Shown here: positions 1 through 10,604 of the stretch, piece by piece
How the letters are laid out: the number at the start of each line of letters is the position of its first letter
Numbering within the stretch: the stretch's first letter is position 1
NCBI GenBank assembly: GCA_973895155.1
Contig: OZ316899.1
Span: 10,292,001 to 10,356,000 of the forward strand
Source of the DNA: Marsupella aquatica
Lineage: Eukaryota > Marchantiophyta
Length of the DNA: 64,000 bases
Reading direction: 5' to 3'
Notes under the pieces: generated by a model
What the model saw: only the letters and a program-made list of their open reading frames with translations
Database searches by the model: none
Told to the model about the DNA's origin: nothing
Made by a program: the position numbers and the translations under genes

Positions 1-47
1 CGATACCTGTGCTTTCCACACTTAGGGCATGTCAACGATTTGCACAC
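1..47. other. Sequence outside the alignable 5' LTR of element A
   Basis: The first 47 bases do not match the corresponding part of the 3' LTR of element A (around 24735-24781), while from position 48 the two run in parallel. The 5' LTR is therefore either truncated here or interrupted by another insertion whose body lies left of the window. Nothing else is recognisable in this stub. Confidence 0.5.
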
Positions 48-1094
48 CAGAAGTACAAGGTCTAAATTTCCAGGTTGAGAGGCTCAGAAAGACGGCTAAG
101 GATCAGGCCACCCAGAGCGAGAAGGCCTTGGCAGAAGCCCAAAGGAAGTATGACAAGTTACTCGACCGGTTGGAGGCCATGCGTGAGAAGCATGATGACG
201 CCATGTGCACAGCGGCCAATGATCACCTAAACCGAGTTCAACAGATACGCAAGGAGCTTCAGGAGGAGCTAACCAGGACAAAGTAGGCATGGACGGACGA
301 GGTCACAAAACTGGAAGGCATCAACGACTCCTTGAAAGCAGCCATAATAAGCAAGAGTTGGAGATCGTGCAGATCTTAAATGAGGAGCTGAAGATGGCCA
401 GGTCCGAGATACAACGGCTTAACAATGAAGTTGAAGATGTATCTCAGGAATTGGAGGAGGCCAGGGATAAGATGCTCGGGTTGCAGAAGCGTGCCGACAA
501 TCAAACGGAGAAATTGAAGAAGTATGCCAAAACGGGATATGGGTCACCAACTGAAAGGCTTCCCGTCAGTAGTATGGTAGGCGGAAATACAGTGAAGCCA
601 AAGCCAAAGCCGAGCTCACTGTTGTCAAGCGTGACTGGGGGCAAAGCCATGCAGTTGGTAGCAGATTTGGCAAAGACGTTCATGGGGCCAGGCGATAATA
701 AAGTTAAGCCCCTTAAAGCCACTCCGGAGGAAGTCGAGAGCATGGCCGCTCACATTTGTGGTACTGTGGCCCTGAAGGCAGCTGTGGTAGAGGTAAGTAC
801 TGCGGATCAACTTGGAGCTGCGGTAACAGGTTCAGACAATGGTACTGCTTTATGGACGCCCAAAACGTGAAGCCGTGGGTTATTGAGACCGAGCGCATCG
901 GGGAGCAGGCTTGGATTGAGGAAGTTAAGGCAAAAGCTCTCCAAGCCGTTTCCCAGGAGGATGTCAATGCAGCAGCCAATGTCGGGGCCAACAAACCAGA
1001 ACCCGAAGTCGAGGAAGCCGAAGGGGTCAAGCCGGAGCCGATGGCAAGAGAAGGTGCAGAGTCGGAAAATTCGGACTTAGCCCCGGTCATCTGA
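48..1094 (+). pseudogene. LTR-encoded protein, coiled-coil C-terminal half (5' LTR copy)
   Basis: This is the C-terminal half of the protein carried in the element A LTR. The sequence shows a heptad-rich, Glu/Lys/Gln-rich coiled coil, then a segment with repeated Lys-Pro pairs, then an acidic Glu/Pro-rich tail ending just before the TGA near 1092. The frame is broken by a TAG at 284-286, where the 3' LTR copy has CAG, by a missing G near 346, where the 3' copy reads ATAGATAAG, and by a further shift near 850. The 3' LTR copy carries a different lesion at the same place, a lost T near 24992, so the ancestor was open here. The function is unknown; the shape suggests an oligomerising structural or accessory protein. 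Confidence 0.7.
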
Positions 1095-1349
1095 CAATTA
1101 AGGAGGGCCAGTCATTGGTTGGAAGGAGGACGTGGCGGCAGGAGAAGGGCTTGGGCCAGAAGGGCGCGGCCGTTGTAGGATGGGACAGGGCAAGTAGTGC
1201 CCTGTCGGCTTAGGTAGTATTAGATGCTTGGTTCACACAGGGTTCCGGGCTAGTCAAGTGTTTTAGGTGATAGTTTTTTTGTAGGTCGCGGTGGAAGGCC
1301 GTGAGTTGTGGTAAGGATTTCCGCCTTTTCCCCTGAACGCGTTGCAAGG

Positions 1350-1357
1350 ATAAAAAC
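1350..1357 (+). promoter_or_regulatory. TATA-like core promoter candidate in element A 5' LTR
   Basis: ATAAAAAC lies in the block GGATAAAAACCTGGGCAG. The block is conserved with the element B and solo LTRs (GGATAAATACCTGGGCAG in B), at about 640-650 bp from the LTR end in each. Conservation in otherwise diverged noncoding LTR sequence makes it a candidate core promoter. If transcription starts here, the LTR reading frame upstream lies in U3. No start site has been shown. Confidence 0.45.
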
Positions 1358-1763
1358 CTGGGCAGTGTGGCCCGGGGGGCTTTTTCTTAGTCAAGGCTTT
1401 AGTGTAAATCTGTATTGTTGGGAGCACAGGAAGCTCTTGGCTAAATTTAGACCGCAGGGTATCAGTAAACCACCAGTTCCCTTGGATTTCTGAGCAATTG
1501 TTTGAATTGAGTTGGCCTCGTTGCATAGTTTGCAGATTCTTGCCATCCAAGAAGTTGAGTGTTATGATATCTGTTGCTTGATTGATTTAAGTCAGATAGG
1601 GTGAACTGTTGAGCAAAATACAATTGCATTGTCTTGATTGGAGACTGCCCAATCAAACTCTGAGAGAAAAGTGAGGATTGAGAGTGTTTAGTCGGTGAAG
1701 TGTGGGTTGAGTTAGTCTAAAAAAGACCTTCAACCGGCTTAAGAAATTAAGCCGTAGGGGTAC

Positions 1764-1779
1764 ATTCCGAGGGCGGAAT
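1764..1779. repeat. Conserved LTR palindrome ATTCCG-N4-CGGAAT
   Basis: This 16-bp inverted repeat lies about 220-260 bp from the LTR end. The same motif is at 26503-26518 (A 3' LTR), 3377-3392 and 12546-12561 (B), 38226-38241 (solo LTR) and, slightly degraded, at 57429-57444 (C). The flank CAAAYATACCT is also shared by A and B. It may be an RNA hairpin or a protein site in R/U5. Confidence 0.6.
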
Positions 1780-2002
1780 ACAAATATACTTGAAGAAGTT
1801 AAAGAGGAATTAGGTGTCTCAGTTGTGCACAATTCACAAGCCTAGTGAAAGAATTGGTCCGGTAAGTGTGGATCAAAGGAGAGGATCGCGTTTCCAAACC
1901 AAATAGCTGCCAAAGGGCAAGAGGACGGACATAAACGAGTGGTTTATGATCGACTGAGGGTAGTTCTTTGGGTTAGAGGTCTTGGAAAACGCGCCACATT
2001 TT

Positions 2003-2020
2003 TGGCGCTAGATGGAGGGG
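2003..2020 (+). other. Primer-binding site of element A
   Basis: TGGCGCTAGATGGAGGGG begins four bases after the LTR end at 1998. Element B has the same sequence next to its 5' LTR on the minus strand. TGGCGC is a common start of plant Ty3/Gypsy primer sites; the matching tRNA was not identified. Confidence 0.75.
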
Positions 2021-2061
2021 GCATTCTTACTTGTGAATTGTTTGTTGCGCAGTGTTAGGTG

Positions 2062-3125
2062 ATGAACAAATTCACACCACGAGAAGAGCGAGCAACACTG
2101 AGGGAAGAAGCGTAGTTGCAGCAAATGGCAAGGTGGAGGGAGACCAAGAGGGTGAAGACTGCAATCGGCAATGGCGGTTCACAAAGTGCATTTGGAGTGG
2201 AACTAGAGAACAAGGGAGGGGATCTGTTGAGTAGTAACGCGCCCAGTACCCAACCCAGTTCACCAGTGCAAGAGATGGGTGAGCCGGATCCACAATTTGG
2301 TGGGCGAGCAGCACCACGGCTCAGTCAGAGATCACGAATCCATTACAAAGCATTTCATGGTAAACATGAGGAGGATCCGGATGACTGGCTTGAGGAGTTT
2401 GATGGGACTGCAACTGCTAATGGAGAGTCCGCTATCAAGATGCAGATCTTACCCGGGTTGTTTAAGGGTGAGGCTCGACCATGGTACTCCAATTTGGAAC
2501 CAGGGGAGCAGAATGAATGGGTCACCTTCAAGCAGTTGTTTGTCAAGGAATTCCGTCCCATTGGGACGTCTGAATTGCAATGTTGAAGCTAGGACGGCTT
2601 CAATTCAAGGAGAACAAGTCTTTCCGGAATTCTTGCAGCGATTCCACAAATTGGTGCGACAAACCAAGACCAATGCATCAGACGAAATGCAGTTGCAGTG
2701 GTTGGTTAATGCTCTAACTCAAAAAAGATGAGTTTCGTGATTCGGAAGGGGAATCAGGAGTCTTTAGCGAAGGTGATTCGTGATATTCAGCTCTACATCA
2801 ATGCAGATATCATGAGCAGGAAAAAACACTATAAGTCTGAGGATTCATCTTCAGAGGAGGAATCCGGCAAGAAAAAGGCCAAGAAGAAGCGATCCAAGAA
2901 AGCCAAGGAGAGTAGTAGCTCTGAGAGTGATACCAGTAAGAGTGAAACATCTTTCAGCTCGGAGGATGGTGACAGGAGTAAGAAAAAGAAAATCACAAAA
3001 AAAGGGTTGCAGAAAAGGTGAAAACCAAGTTGGATCCCAAGAAGGCATCTTCGGATCAGTTGACAGCTATCACGGAGCAGTTGAAGGCATTATTAGCCAA
3101 CGCAAAGCCGGTGAAGAAGGAGCCA
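2062..3125 (+). pseudogene. Element A gag, N-terminal and capsid-like part
   Basis: This encodes the start of the Gag polyprotein. Translation from the ATG at 2062 begins MNKFTPREERA, matching the gag start of element B (MTEPTPREERA). The retrotransposon-gag core follows (DPDDWLEEF near residue 110, then the FKGEARPWY and FVKEFR motifs), then a Ser/Lys/Glu-rich linker. There is an early in-frame TAG (2113-2115) and frameshifts near 2580, 2730 and 3020. The frame is cut at 3125 by element B and resumes at 14513; joining across one AGCCA target copy restores the frame into the first zinc knuckle. Confidence 0.8.
3121..3125. repeat. Target-site duplication AGCCA (left) of element B
   Basis: AGCCA precedes the TG of the left LTR at 3126 and is repeated at 14508-14512 after the CA of the right LTR. 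The five-base duplication fits Ty3/Gypsy integration and fixes both ends of B. Confidence 0.93.
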
Positions 3126-3131
3126 TGTAGT

Positions 3132-3236
3132 GCGTCCCATGGCTCCCCAAACCCAAGAAAACCCCCTTGCTCAAGCCGATTCCCGCAGGTTTCATCCTTG
3201 GCGAGGCCGTTTCTGTGGCTTAGCGGCATGGGACGC
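3132..3236. repeat. Inverted repeat at the LTR end (possible U5 hairpin)
   Basis: GCGTCCCATG (3132-3141) and its exact complement CATGGGACGC (3227-3236) flank about 85 bp. The arms are kept in the other B-family LTRs at 12301-12310/12396-12405 and 37977-37986/38071-38080 although the loop differs. On the minus-strand RNA this hairpin would sit in U5 just upstream of the primer-binding site. Confidence 0.65.
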
Positions 3237-4027
3237 TGCTAACTCTCCTTCAATTACTATTAACATTTTACACACATATACTAGACAGATCCTTCATCGG
3301 GTCATGAGATACTTAGCCGGCCTATTCTAGGCCCTCCCTTGTATTCCTCTCCTGGTCTTCCATTAGGTATGTTTGGATTCCGCCGCCGGAATGATCCCCA
3401 ATTGGCTTGGTTAAGCCGCTAAGACCTCTCTCAGCTCAACACATCCAACTCTCACTCCCTTGCTACTTCCCTTCATTGATGTGGGCACTCTTCACACAAG
3501 TTAATGCGACGCACAAATAGCAAAATGACTCCTTCTGACTGAGTTATACCATGCACTTGCCATACAAACAGTACATCTCATACACAAGCTCTGCGAACTA
3601 AGCCGTGAGGCCAACTCTATTCAGTTCTTAGGCATGAGGAAACATGAATATACACAAGGGTCACTGTATAACTAACCGAGAGCTTCTCTTACTACTTGAT
3701 CCCAGCCCTGCTGGTGCAACTAAAAACTTGCTAAAGAAGAGGCCCTGGACTCCCCGCTGCCCAGGTATTTATCCTGGCAGCGGATCTGTCCAGAACTTCG
3801 TTGCATAAGCTTAATCTATCCTACCTGTAATCTACCTAACTGTACATTGAGGCAGGAGCACAAGTGTTGCTCCTACCAGTGGATCCGCCATCCCACTAAT
3901 CTAAGTGTCAGGGCCGTCTCCTGGTCTTGATCCTAATCCTAAACTTGGAGATCTGAGCCCACCCTGCCCACTCACGCCTCCTACCTCCACGTCCGCCCTT
4001 CCTTAAAGGAACGGCGCCCTTGCACCG

Positions 4028-6503
4028 TCATGACACCGGTGGCGGATCCTCAATGGACGCCCCCAACGCTTCCCCCGCAGCCACTGCCGTCGGTCCGTCC
4101 TTTGACAGATTACCTGCCCCGGACCAAGTCAACTCTTCATCAGCTTGACTGGGTCCACCCTCGGCTTTGGCCCTAGCATCAGTCACGGCCTTCGATACGG
4201 CTTCGGCCTTCCCGACATGTTCTAGTGGAGGATCCGGTACCTCGGCTTCATCAATAGCTATCCCGGCCTTGGCCTTGCCATCCCCACCTTCTTCAACAGG
4301 TGGATCTACTGCCGTAATCATGCCGGAGGTTGGTGTCGGGTTGACCTCCTGGGTCACAACGGCTTGGTAAGCCGTATAACTCCCAGACCCAGAAGGTTAC
4401 TGCTTCTTTTTCTTCCCTGTTTCGGTAGCTGGTCCCTTCCCCTTGCTACCTACCTCCGGCACCAGGGCGTGTGTCTCGGCATGTCTTTCAGCCAGTACCC
4501 CTCATAGTAACGGAGTTCCCACAATTGGAGTTGGACCAGATGAAGCTAAGCACTTAAATACTGTGGCCTGTTTCTTCAGCTGCTCCGTTTGGTTGTCGGC
4601 CCGCCGCTGTAAGTTCTTCATCTTCCTGGTGATTTCCTCCAACTCCTTCTGGGCTTCCTCCAGGTCCTTCCATCCCTCTTGCAGCTCCCTTCTGGCTTCT
4701 TCCAATTCCAATTTTAAGGTAGCCCTCTCCTCCTGGGTTGCTCTTAGCTCCTTGTTGAGCTCCGCTACAACCTCAGACTCCATCTTATTCATCTTGGCAT
4801 AAGTCTGGTCAAGCTGGTCGTCCTTCTCATGCATGTCAGCCTTGAAGCTGGCCGTCAGGGATGCAAGCTCCTGCTGCAGCGCAATAATCCCTTGATAGGA
4901 TTTCCCTAACTCGGCCTCCTTCTGCTCAAGGGCTCCGCGGATATCCTCGAGCTCTCCTTTCAACGTCCTCTCCCTTCTCTGAGTCTCCGCCATGGCCCGG
5001 TTGTTGGCGGTTATGTGGGCCTCCTCTGCGTCCCTCAGCTCCTGCTTCCACTTTTCCGGCCCTGTCCTTGACCGCGCTGGCCAACTCTTCTTAGGTCTGA
5101 GTCAGTTTATCCTTGATAATCTGATTGCCAGACTGAGCGGCATCCAATTGTCCTTGCATGATATTTAGCTCATGCCGCTTAATCCGCAGCTCATCTTGGG
5201 CTTTCTTAGTCGCCTGCAGGTCTTCCACCTCAGCTTCCATCTCCCTAAGCCGCCGGATGACCTTGTCCTTCTTGCTTCTCTCCAAAGCCACCGCTTCTTC
5301 TAATCGGTGCTTCTCCAACATCTCCCTTTGGAAAAAAGGTCCCTGCTCCACCTCCTCCCCAAAGATGTTGAGCGCCAGGTCCCCACCATCTCCCCGTACT
5401 CCATGGCTCTATCTTTAGCATAGGTGGAGTAAGTAGAAGTCATCGGCATCAACCACCTCGGCCATCATCCGGGCAGTGAGATAGAAATCCTTCCCATACA
5501 CCCTCGTGGAATTGGTCTCGGGTTCCCATGATCCCACGAATTCTAATAAGTCTGAGTCCGGCACCTCCGGCTTCAGCCATGGTAATCTTACGAAGGCTTC
5601 CAAGCCGGATCCGGCCATGAAGCCCTGGTACTTCTTGGTCTGCATGGCCATAAAGCATGCATCCTCCTCCCATGCAAAATGTAATTGCACTTCCTCTAGT
5701 AGGGTCCCCACCCAGCCTTTCGAGGGGTCATCCTTTGTTGGAATGGCATTGATGGGATCGACCTCCTCCTCTTTGGCTTCTCCTTGCCTCCTGTTCTGCT
5801 GCTCTGCTGGCTTCCTTGGTGCCGCCGACCTCGTTCTTTTTGCCGGGGTGGCCTCTTTGTTGTTGTTTCCTTTCCTCTTCATCTCGGCTGCCGTGGATGT
5901 TTCTCCTAGCACAGTTGCCTTTGTCCACCCCTCCATGTTACCCTTCAATTCCCAGTGCGCATCGTTGTAGCGGTTGACGGCTTCCCGAATGCCGACGATT
6001 CTGTCTTCGCAAAACAGAAGGTCATCAAGCTGATTGGCAGTAGGAGTCCACAAGAACTTGGCCTTGATGAGTTCTCCTCCTAAGAAGGCAGACTTCTGCA
6101 GCTCCCACAATCGAGCGAGCTCCTGACGTTCTCGAGCTGCTCTCTCTGATTCTTTGTCCTCGTAAGTCTTAATGTACTCAGTTGCCCGTTCGAACAGGCA
6201 TCCCCAAAAATGTGCCGCTTGATTGACGTTGCTCATACCCTCCTTGACTTGATCATTGGTATCTGCTCCCGCACCGAGTGCTTGCCTAAGCAGCTGACAG
6301 TAGTTGGCCTTCCATAGTCGTCTGCCCAGTTCGTGCTTGCCAATGAGCCACCATTCCTTGCAAGTGGTCCTTACCCCTCTCCTCCTCTGGTCTTTCCTCC
6401 CGTTGGTTACCCCTAGCCGCCGATGCTTAGCGCACCCTAACCCTAATCGTGTTCTCTCCCCTGGCGTCCTTACCTCCGGCCACGGCCCGGGTTCCATAGT
6501 CAC
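4028..6503 (-). pseudogene. LTR-encoded protein in B 3' LTR (middle deleted)
   Basis: This begins at the ATG at 6503, 108 bp inside the LTR, at the same Met as in the right LTR and the solo LTR. The N-terminal region (6503 to about 5470) is open and carries the conserved blocks LARLWELQKSAF, LWTPTANQLDDLL and GLEAFVRLPWLKPEVPDSD. It stops at 5415 after a junction created by the central deletion. The coiled-coil half continues in another frame (5351-5091, 4993-4502), and the acidic Pro/Ala tail (4357-4028) ends at the same place as in the solo copy. The product's role is unknown. It is the third coding unit of the element, downstream of integrase. Confidence 0.75.
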
Positions 6504-6599
6504 CCTTAATTGTTTATATTTTCCTTGTTTTTTTACTATACTAATGTGTTTATAGGGTACACCTCCGTTTCCCCACTTAACTGGCCTAGTGATTCCTGG

Positions 6600-7713
6600 C
6601 TAGGCATCACATAGCTTCCCACTTAATTGTGAAGCGTCCTCGCGAACAACTTCATCTTTGTCCATATAGTATTTTTTGAGGCGGTCGTAATGGATGCGAA
6701 CTGGGTACACCTCTCCAGTAATGTTGGCCAATTGTACAGAGCCATTAGAGAACTTCATTGATACCCTGAAAGGTCCTAACCAGCGAGTGTAAAGTTTCCC
6801 CGGAAACCTACTATACCTACTATCATAAAGTAATACAAGATCTCCTGTGTGAATACTAACTAGTTTCAACCTTTTATCATACTGCTACTTCATGGTATTC
6901 TGTCTATATTCTACTCTCTCGGCTTAAATCATTCTTGCCTCCTCTAAAGCTTCTAACCTATGTTCTCGCTCCTTTAGGCTTTCCTCCTCTGAGGTTCTCT
7001 CCTCAATTGTAACTTGAAATGTAGGAATCTCAAGTTGCATGGGTACCAGGGCTTCCTGTCCAAAGGTTAAGAAAAAGGGTGTATGACCGGTAGTGGATTT
7101 ATAGGCTAAATTGTAAGCAAAAACAACAGCAAACAATTTATCATCCCAATCGAGTTTGTTCCGAGCTACGGTTTTGTTCAATATCTTTCCTATAATTCCA
7201 TTTGCTCGTTCTGTCAACCCATTTGCCTTTGGGTGGTAGGGAGTAGTAGGCCTATGTCTAACTAAATACTGCTCATTTAAATGACTAATTATATCATTCA
7301 GAAAATGGGTTCCTCTATCACTAACTAATTCTAGGGGTGCGCCATACCTGGTGAAGATCTGCTCATACATGAATCGAGCCGTAGTAATTGCATCATCCTT
7401 CGTTGTCGGCCTGGCCTCTACCCACTTAGTTGCATAATCCGTGGCCAGGATTATGTACTTGTTTTTTCGAGGATGGGTCAATGGTTTCAGAGGTCCCAAG
7501 TAGTCAATACCCCATTTCTCAAATGGTGCCAGAGGTAGAATAGGGTGGATGTCTTGTGGACGCCCTTGGTCCTCCCGCTCGTTGACATGGGTCGCATTGT
7601 TTGATAAACTGATAGACATCCTTGTGCAAAGTGGGCCACCAGTAACCGGCATTTAATATCTTTTTAGACGTGGTTGCTGGAGCAAAATGTCCTCGGGCTT
7701 CCTCCCCATGCAT
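6600..7713 (-). pseudogene. Element B integrase
   Basis: Integrase inserts element cDNA into the host genome. An H2C2 zinc-binding N-terminus (HGEEARGHF ... CDPCQRAG, 7713-7519) lies in one frame. The catalytic core (7652-6924) has all three acidic residues in the motifs WGIDYLGP, SDRGTHF and GLTERANG. The C-terminal module with WLGPFRV (6869-6600) lies after a stop near 6890. A frameshift near 7600 separates the zinc domain from the core. The stop codon at 6600-6602 is already inside the LTR (which begins at 6611), so the end of pol overlaps the LTR, as in A and C. Confidence 0.85.
6612..6626 (-). other. Polypurine tract of element B
   Basis: On the minus strand TAAGTGGGAAGCTA directly precedes the LTR start TGTGATGCC. 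Elements A (22112-22126) and C (61199-61212) have nearly the same sequence in the same place, as expected for the plus-strand primer. Confidence 0.75.
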
Positions 7714-7725
7714 AGCCCATAGGAC

Positions 7726-9658
7726 TCATTTTACCTCTCCTTTTTCCAAACACCTTTGAATCGTGCCGCTGATTCCATACTTGTGTAGGATGCCCTTAAT
7801 GCACTGATACTGTCTGACCTTCCCTAGAAAGACTACGGCTTGCTCTTTGTTTAGCCCTGGCTGTAATCTGGATGTGCTGAGAAATTGTAAAATCTCAGGG
7901 TACCATGTATCAGCTATTTCCACAATGAATAGCTTCTTGTCGGGAAATTGATCATCGATGCAATCCATGGCAGGTTCACCTGTGATCCTTGAAAAGAAGT
8001 CGGCATTGGCGTGTAGGTTTCCTGGCTTGATTTTTAGCTCGTAGTCAAACTCCTGTAATAGCAAAATCCATCTTGCTACCCTACCTGTAAGGTCCAGCTT
8101 ATTTACTAGGTACTTCAAACTTTCATGATCGGTATGAAAGATTACCTTGTACCCCAGTAAATAATGCCTAAACTTTTTATAGGAATAAATGACTCCTAAT
8201 GCTTCTCTTTCTGTGGTGGAGTAATTGCGTTCGGCATCGTCAAGTTGGCGGCTTGCAAAGTATATGGGATGGTCCCTTCCTTTCTCATCCAACTGACTTA
8301 GTACTAAGCCGATACAGAAGCCTGAGACATGAAAATCCTTGTTCCAGTCTGGTGCTATCATGACTGGGGCCTCTACTAACATTTGCTTCAATTCTACTAC
8401 TGCTGTTACTTGTTCTGGTGTGGGTTCAAAGTCTGCACCTGCTTTGAGCATGTTGGTTAATGGTAAAGCTAGTTTGGAAAAGTCCTTGATGAACCGGCGA
8501 TAATAGCCAATGCACCCCAAGAAGGATCTCACATCCTTTATGTTCTTAGGTTGCATGATATCTAGCCATACTGCTAGCTTACCCTTATCAATCTCAATGC
8601 CCTTCTTTGATACCTTGTGACCTAGTAGCACACCCTCTGTTACTCCAAAGAAACATTTATCGGGGTGTAACTTGAGACCTACCTCTCTGCATCTCATGAA
8701 GGTTTTCCTGAGGTATTTAGCATGTTTTGATGCCTTCCCAAACACTGCAAAGTCATCAATGAAGATTTCCATGAATTTTCTCAAGTAGTCGTGGAAAATG
8801 TTCACCATTAATCGTTGGAACATTGCTGGTGCGTTACAGAGTCCAAACGGCATACGATTGAAGACATAGATCCCCCATTCCGTGATGAAGGCCGTCTTGA
8901 TTTGGTCCTCCTGTCTAATCCTGATTTGGTCATAACCAGAGTATCCATCCATGAATGAGTATAGTTCATCACTGGCTACCATGTCTAGTACCATATCAGT
9001 AAAGGGTAAAGAAAAATGGTCTTTTAACGTAGCCTCATTCAACTTCCTGTAATCCTGACAAACCCGGATCTTTGGTTTACCATCGGGTCCAACTTTCTTG
9101 GGAACTATCACAATTGGAGACACCCAGTCTGAGTGTAGGACTGGATCAGAGTGATGAATCCGGCTTCTACTAGCTTGTCGATTTTAGTTTTTACCATCAA
9201 AGAATACTTAGGGTTCATCCGTCGAATCAGTTGTCGAAATGATTTGGCCCCTAACATGAGATCGATTCGGTGTTCTCCTAGTTTTGGGTCTACTCCTTCA
9301 GATCTTGGTGACTCCATGCGAACACATCCTGAAATTCAATTAGTAATTCACTGATCTCCTTCTCAAGCTCAGGTGTTAGGTCCCTCCCTAAGTTCAGTTC
9401 CCTTCCTTCTCCTAAGTCGAGCTTCCGGTATTGCCGTGCTTGGATCATATTAATCTGCTTCTTCAAATTTGGGTCCAACTCGGCCTCCAGCCTTTCCAGT
9501 CTCATACCTCCATAGACTGGAATCTCGGCAGTACTAGCCGAGCTTGTTGACTTAATTTCTCCCTGGTTCTCAACAGATTGTTCCCTTGCCGTTCTGCTCG
9601 GTTTTGATTTAGTTGTTGGCTTCCCTTCCTGACTCGGTTTTGGATTCTTCCCGTACAT
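7726..9658 (-). pseudogene. Element B reverse transcriptase and RNase H
   Basis: The upstream linker (9658-9290) leads into RT, with a frame break near 9120. RT motifs are visible in order: SPIVIVPKK, CQDYRKLN, MDGYSGYDQI, RMPFGLCNAPAMFQ and the catalytic FIDDF (a YxDD variant usual in this clade). The RNase H region follows with REALGVIYS, HTDHESLKYL and NADFFSR. Compared with A, which reads DFHVFVDVSGF, B reads DFHVSGF: twelve bases are missing in frame, removing the first catalytic aspartate of RNase H. The main frame 9123-7726 (465 residues) is otherwise open, so the element was probably disabled fairly late or copied in trans. Confidence 0.9.
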
Positions 9659-9768
9659 GTAATCTATTCCTGCTTTCTGAGGGTCAGGCCGTCATGCTCT
9701 TCCGGCTTCTAGTAGGGCCTCAATTTGCTCTGCCCTTGAGATCGGCTTGTAAGACAATCCCCTTGTAT

Positions 9769-10547
9769 TTAATTTGTTGTCGGGGATAGACGGCGTTGTG
9801 GATCCTGTCGGCTTTGCCACAACGCCTGAGGAAAATCCACGGTCCCTATTGTAGCTCCCCACTTAACTGTTTCACCCAACTGGTCCACCTTTGGTGCTTC
9901 CTCCGAGATTGAAGCTAAAAAGGTGGATTCTATGGTAAAGCAGTCCTCGACCTCTTCTTCACCTTCCTCTAAGTCACCTTCCTCTAAGTCACCTTCCATA
10001 GGTTCTTGCCATAATCCGCTGGGGGGTACCTCTGGTCCAAAGACACTTTCTTCGGTTAGGTCAGTGAGGCATTCTAGCCAACGTACCTCATCGGCGGATT
10101 CCAGTCCACTGTCGTACCCATCTATCTCCCTAATGCTTTTCCTGCGGTCATCCTTGGTGTCCCAGGATACCGTGATAGATGGGGCCCCAAAGGTGAACTC
10201 CTTCTTACCCCAATCCTCTATTACTTTGGCTAGGTACAACCATGGCCTGCCAATTAAAAGCCGGAACGACGTAGGGTTTACCGGCTTCATTACTACATAG
10301 TTAATGCTAAAGAAGATACCTCCTATCTCCGTTTTGATGTCGGTTAACACTCCCGTGGGAATGACTTGATACCCATTGGCCATGTTTCTCTTCCAGTCAT
10401 CTCCGGCGTTAGACCCCATCCTTTTGCTGTTGAATCAATCATAATACATACCCCTGATCCTCCATCAATGGGTACTCGCAATAATATTTCTCCTTGAATC
10501 ATTAATGGTAATGTTGGGGCTCCTTGATCTTCTTCTATCATCAGCAC
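9769..10547 (-). pseudogene. Element B aspartic protease and linker
   Basis: This is the retropepsin-like protease that would cut the polyprotein. The active-site loop is visible as PIDGGSGVCIM (10547-10344), the DGGSG variant typical of plant Ty3/Gypsy. The rest of the fold, with MANGYQVIPTGVL and RLLIGRPWLYLAKV, lies in a second frame (10419-9769) after a shift near 10395. An acidic linker then leads to RT. Confidence 0.82.
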
Positions 10548-10604
10548 ATCGGATTTGGTTGCTACCTTGGGTAATCTCGGCTTGCCGAGAATCGCCTTCC
10601 TTAA

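Larger units (their letters stand above)
48..1998 (+). repeat. Element A 5' LTR (3' portion only)
   Basis: This matches 24782-26738 almost base for base. Over the first roughly 250 aligned bases I count five substitutions and one indel. It ends in CCACA at 1998, immediately before the primer-binding site, which fixes the LTR end. It contains the C-terminal part of the LTR reading frame (to 1094), a TATA-like block (1350) and a conserved palindrome (1764-1779). Confidence 0.93.
3126..6611 (-). repeat. Element B 3' LTR (3486 bp)
   Basis: On the plus strand it runs from TGTAGTGCGTCCC to GGCATCACA, next to the polypurine tract at 6612. It is collinear with the solo LTR at 37971-42675 apart from a deletion of about 1.2 kb that removes the middle of the LTR reading frame (the solo segment around 40285-41510). 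It contains the U5 hairpin arms (3132-3141 and 3227-3236), the palindrome (3377-3392) and a TATA-like ATAAATA on the minus strand (3766-3772). Confidence 0.92.

Noticed and set aside
6430-6450. Telomere-like CCCTAACCCTAA
   Set aside because: Only two units, present at the same place in all B-family LTR frames (also 14330 and 42497); it is coding sequence, not a telomere.
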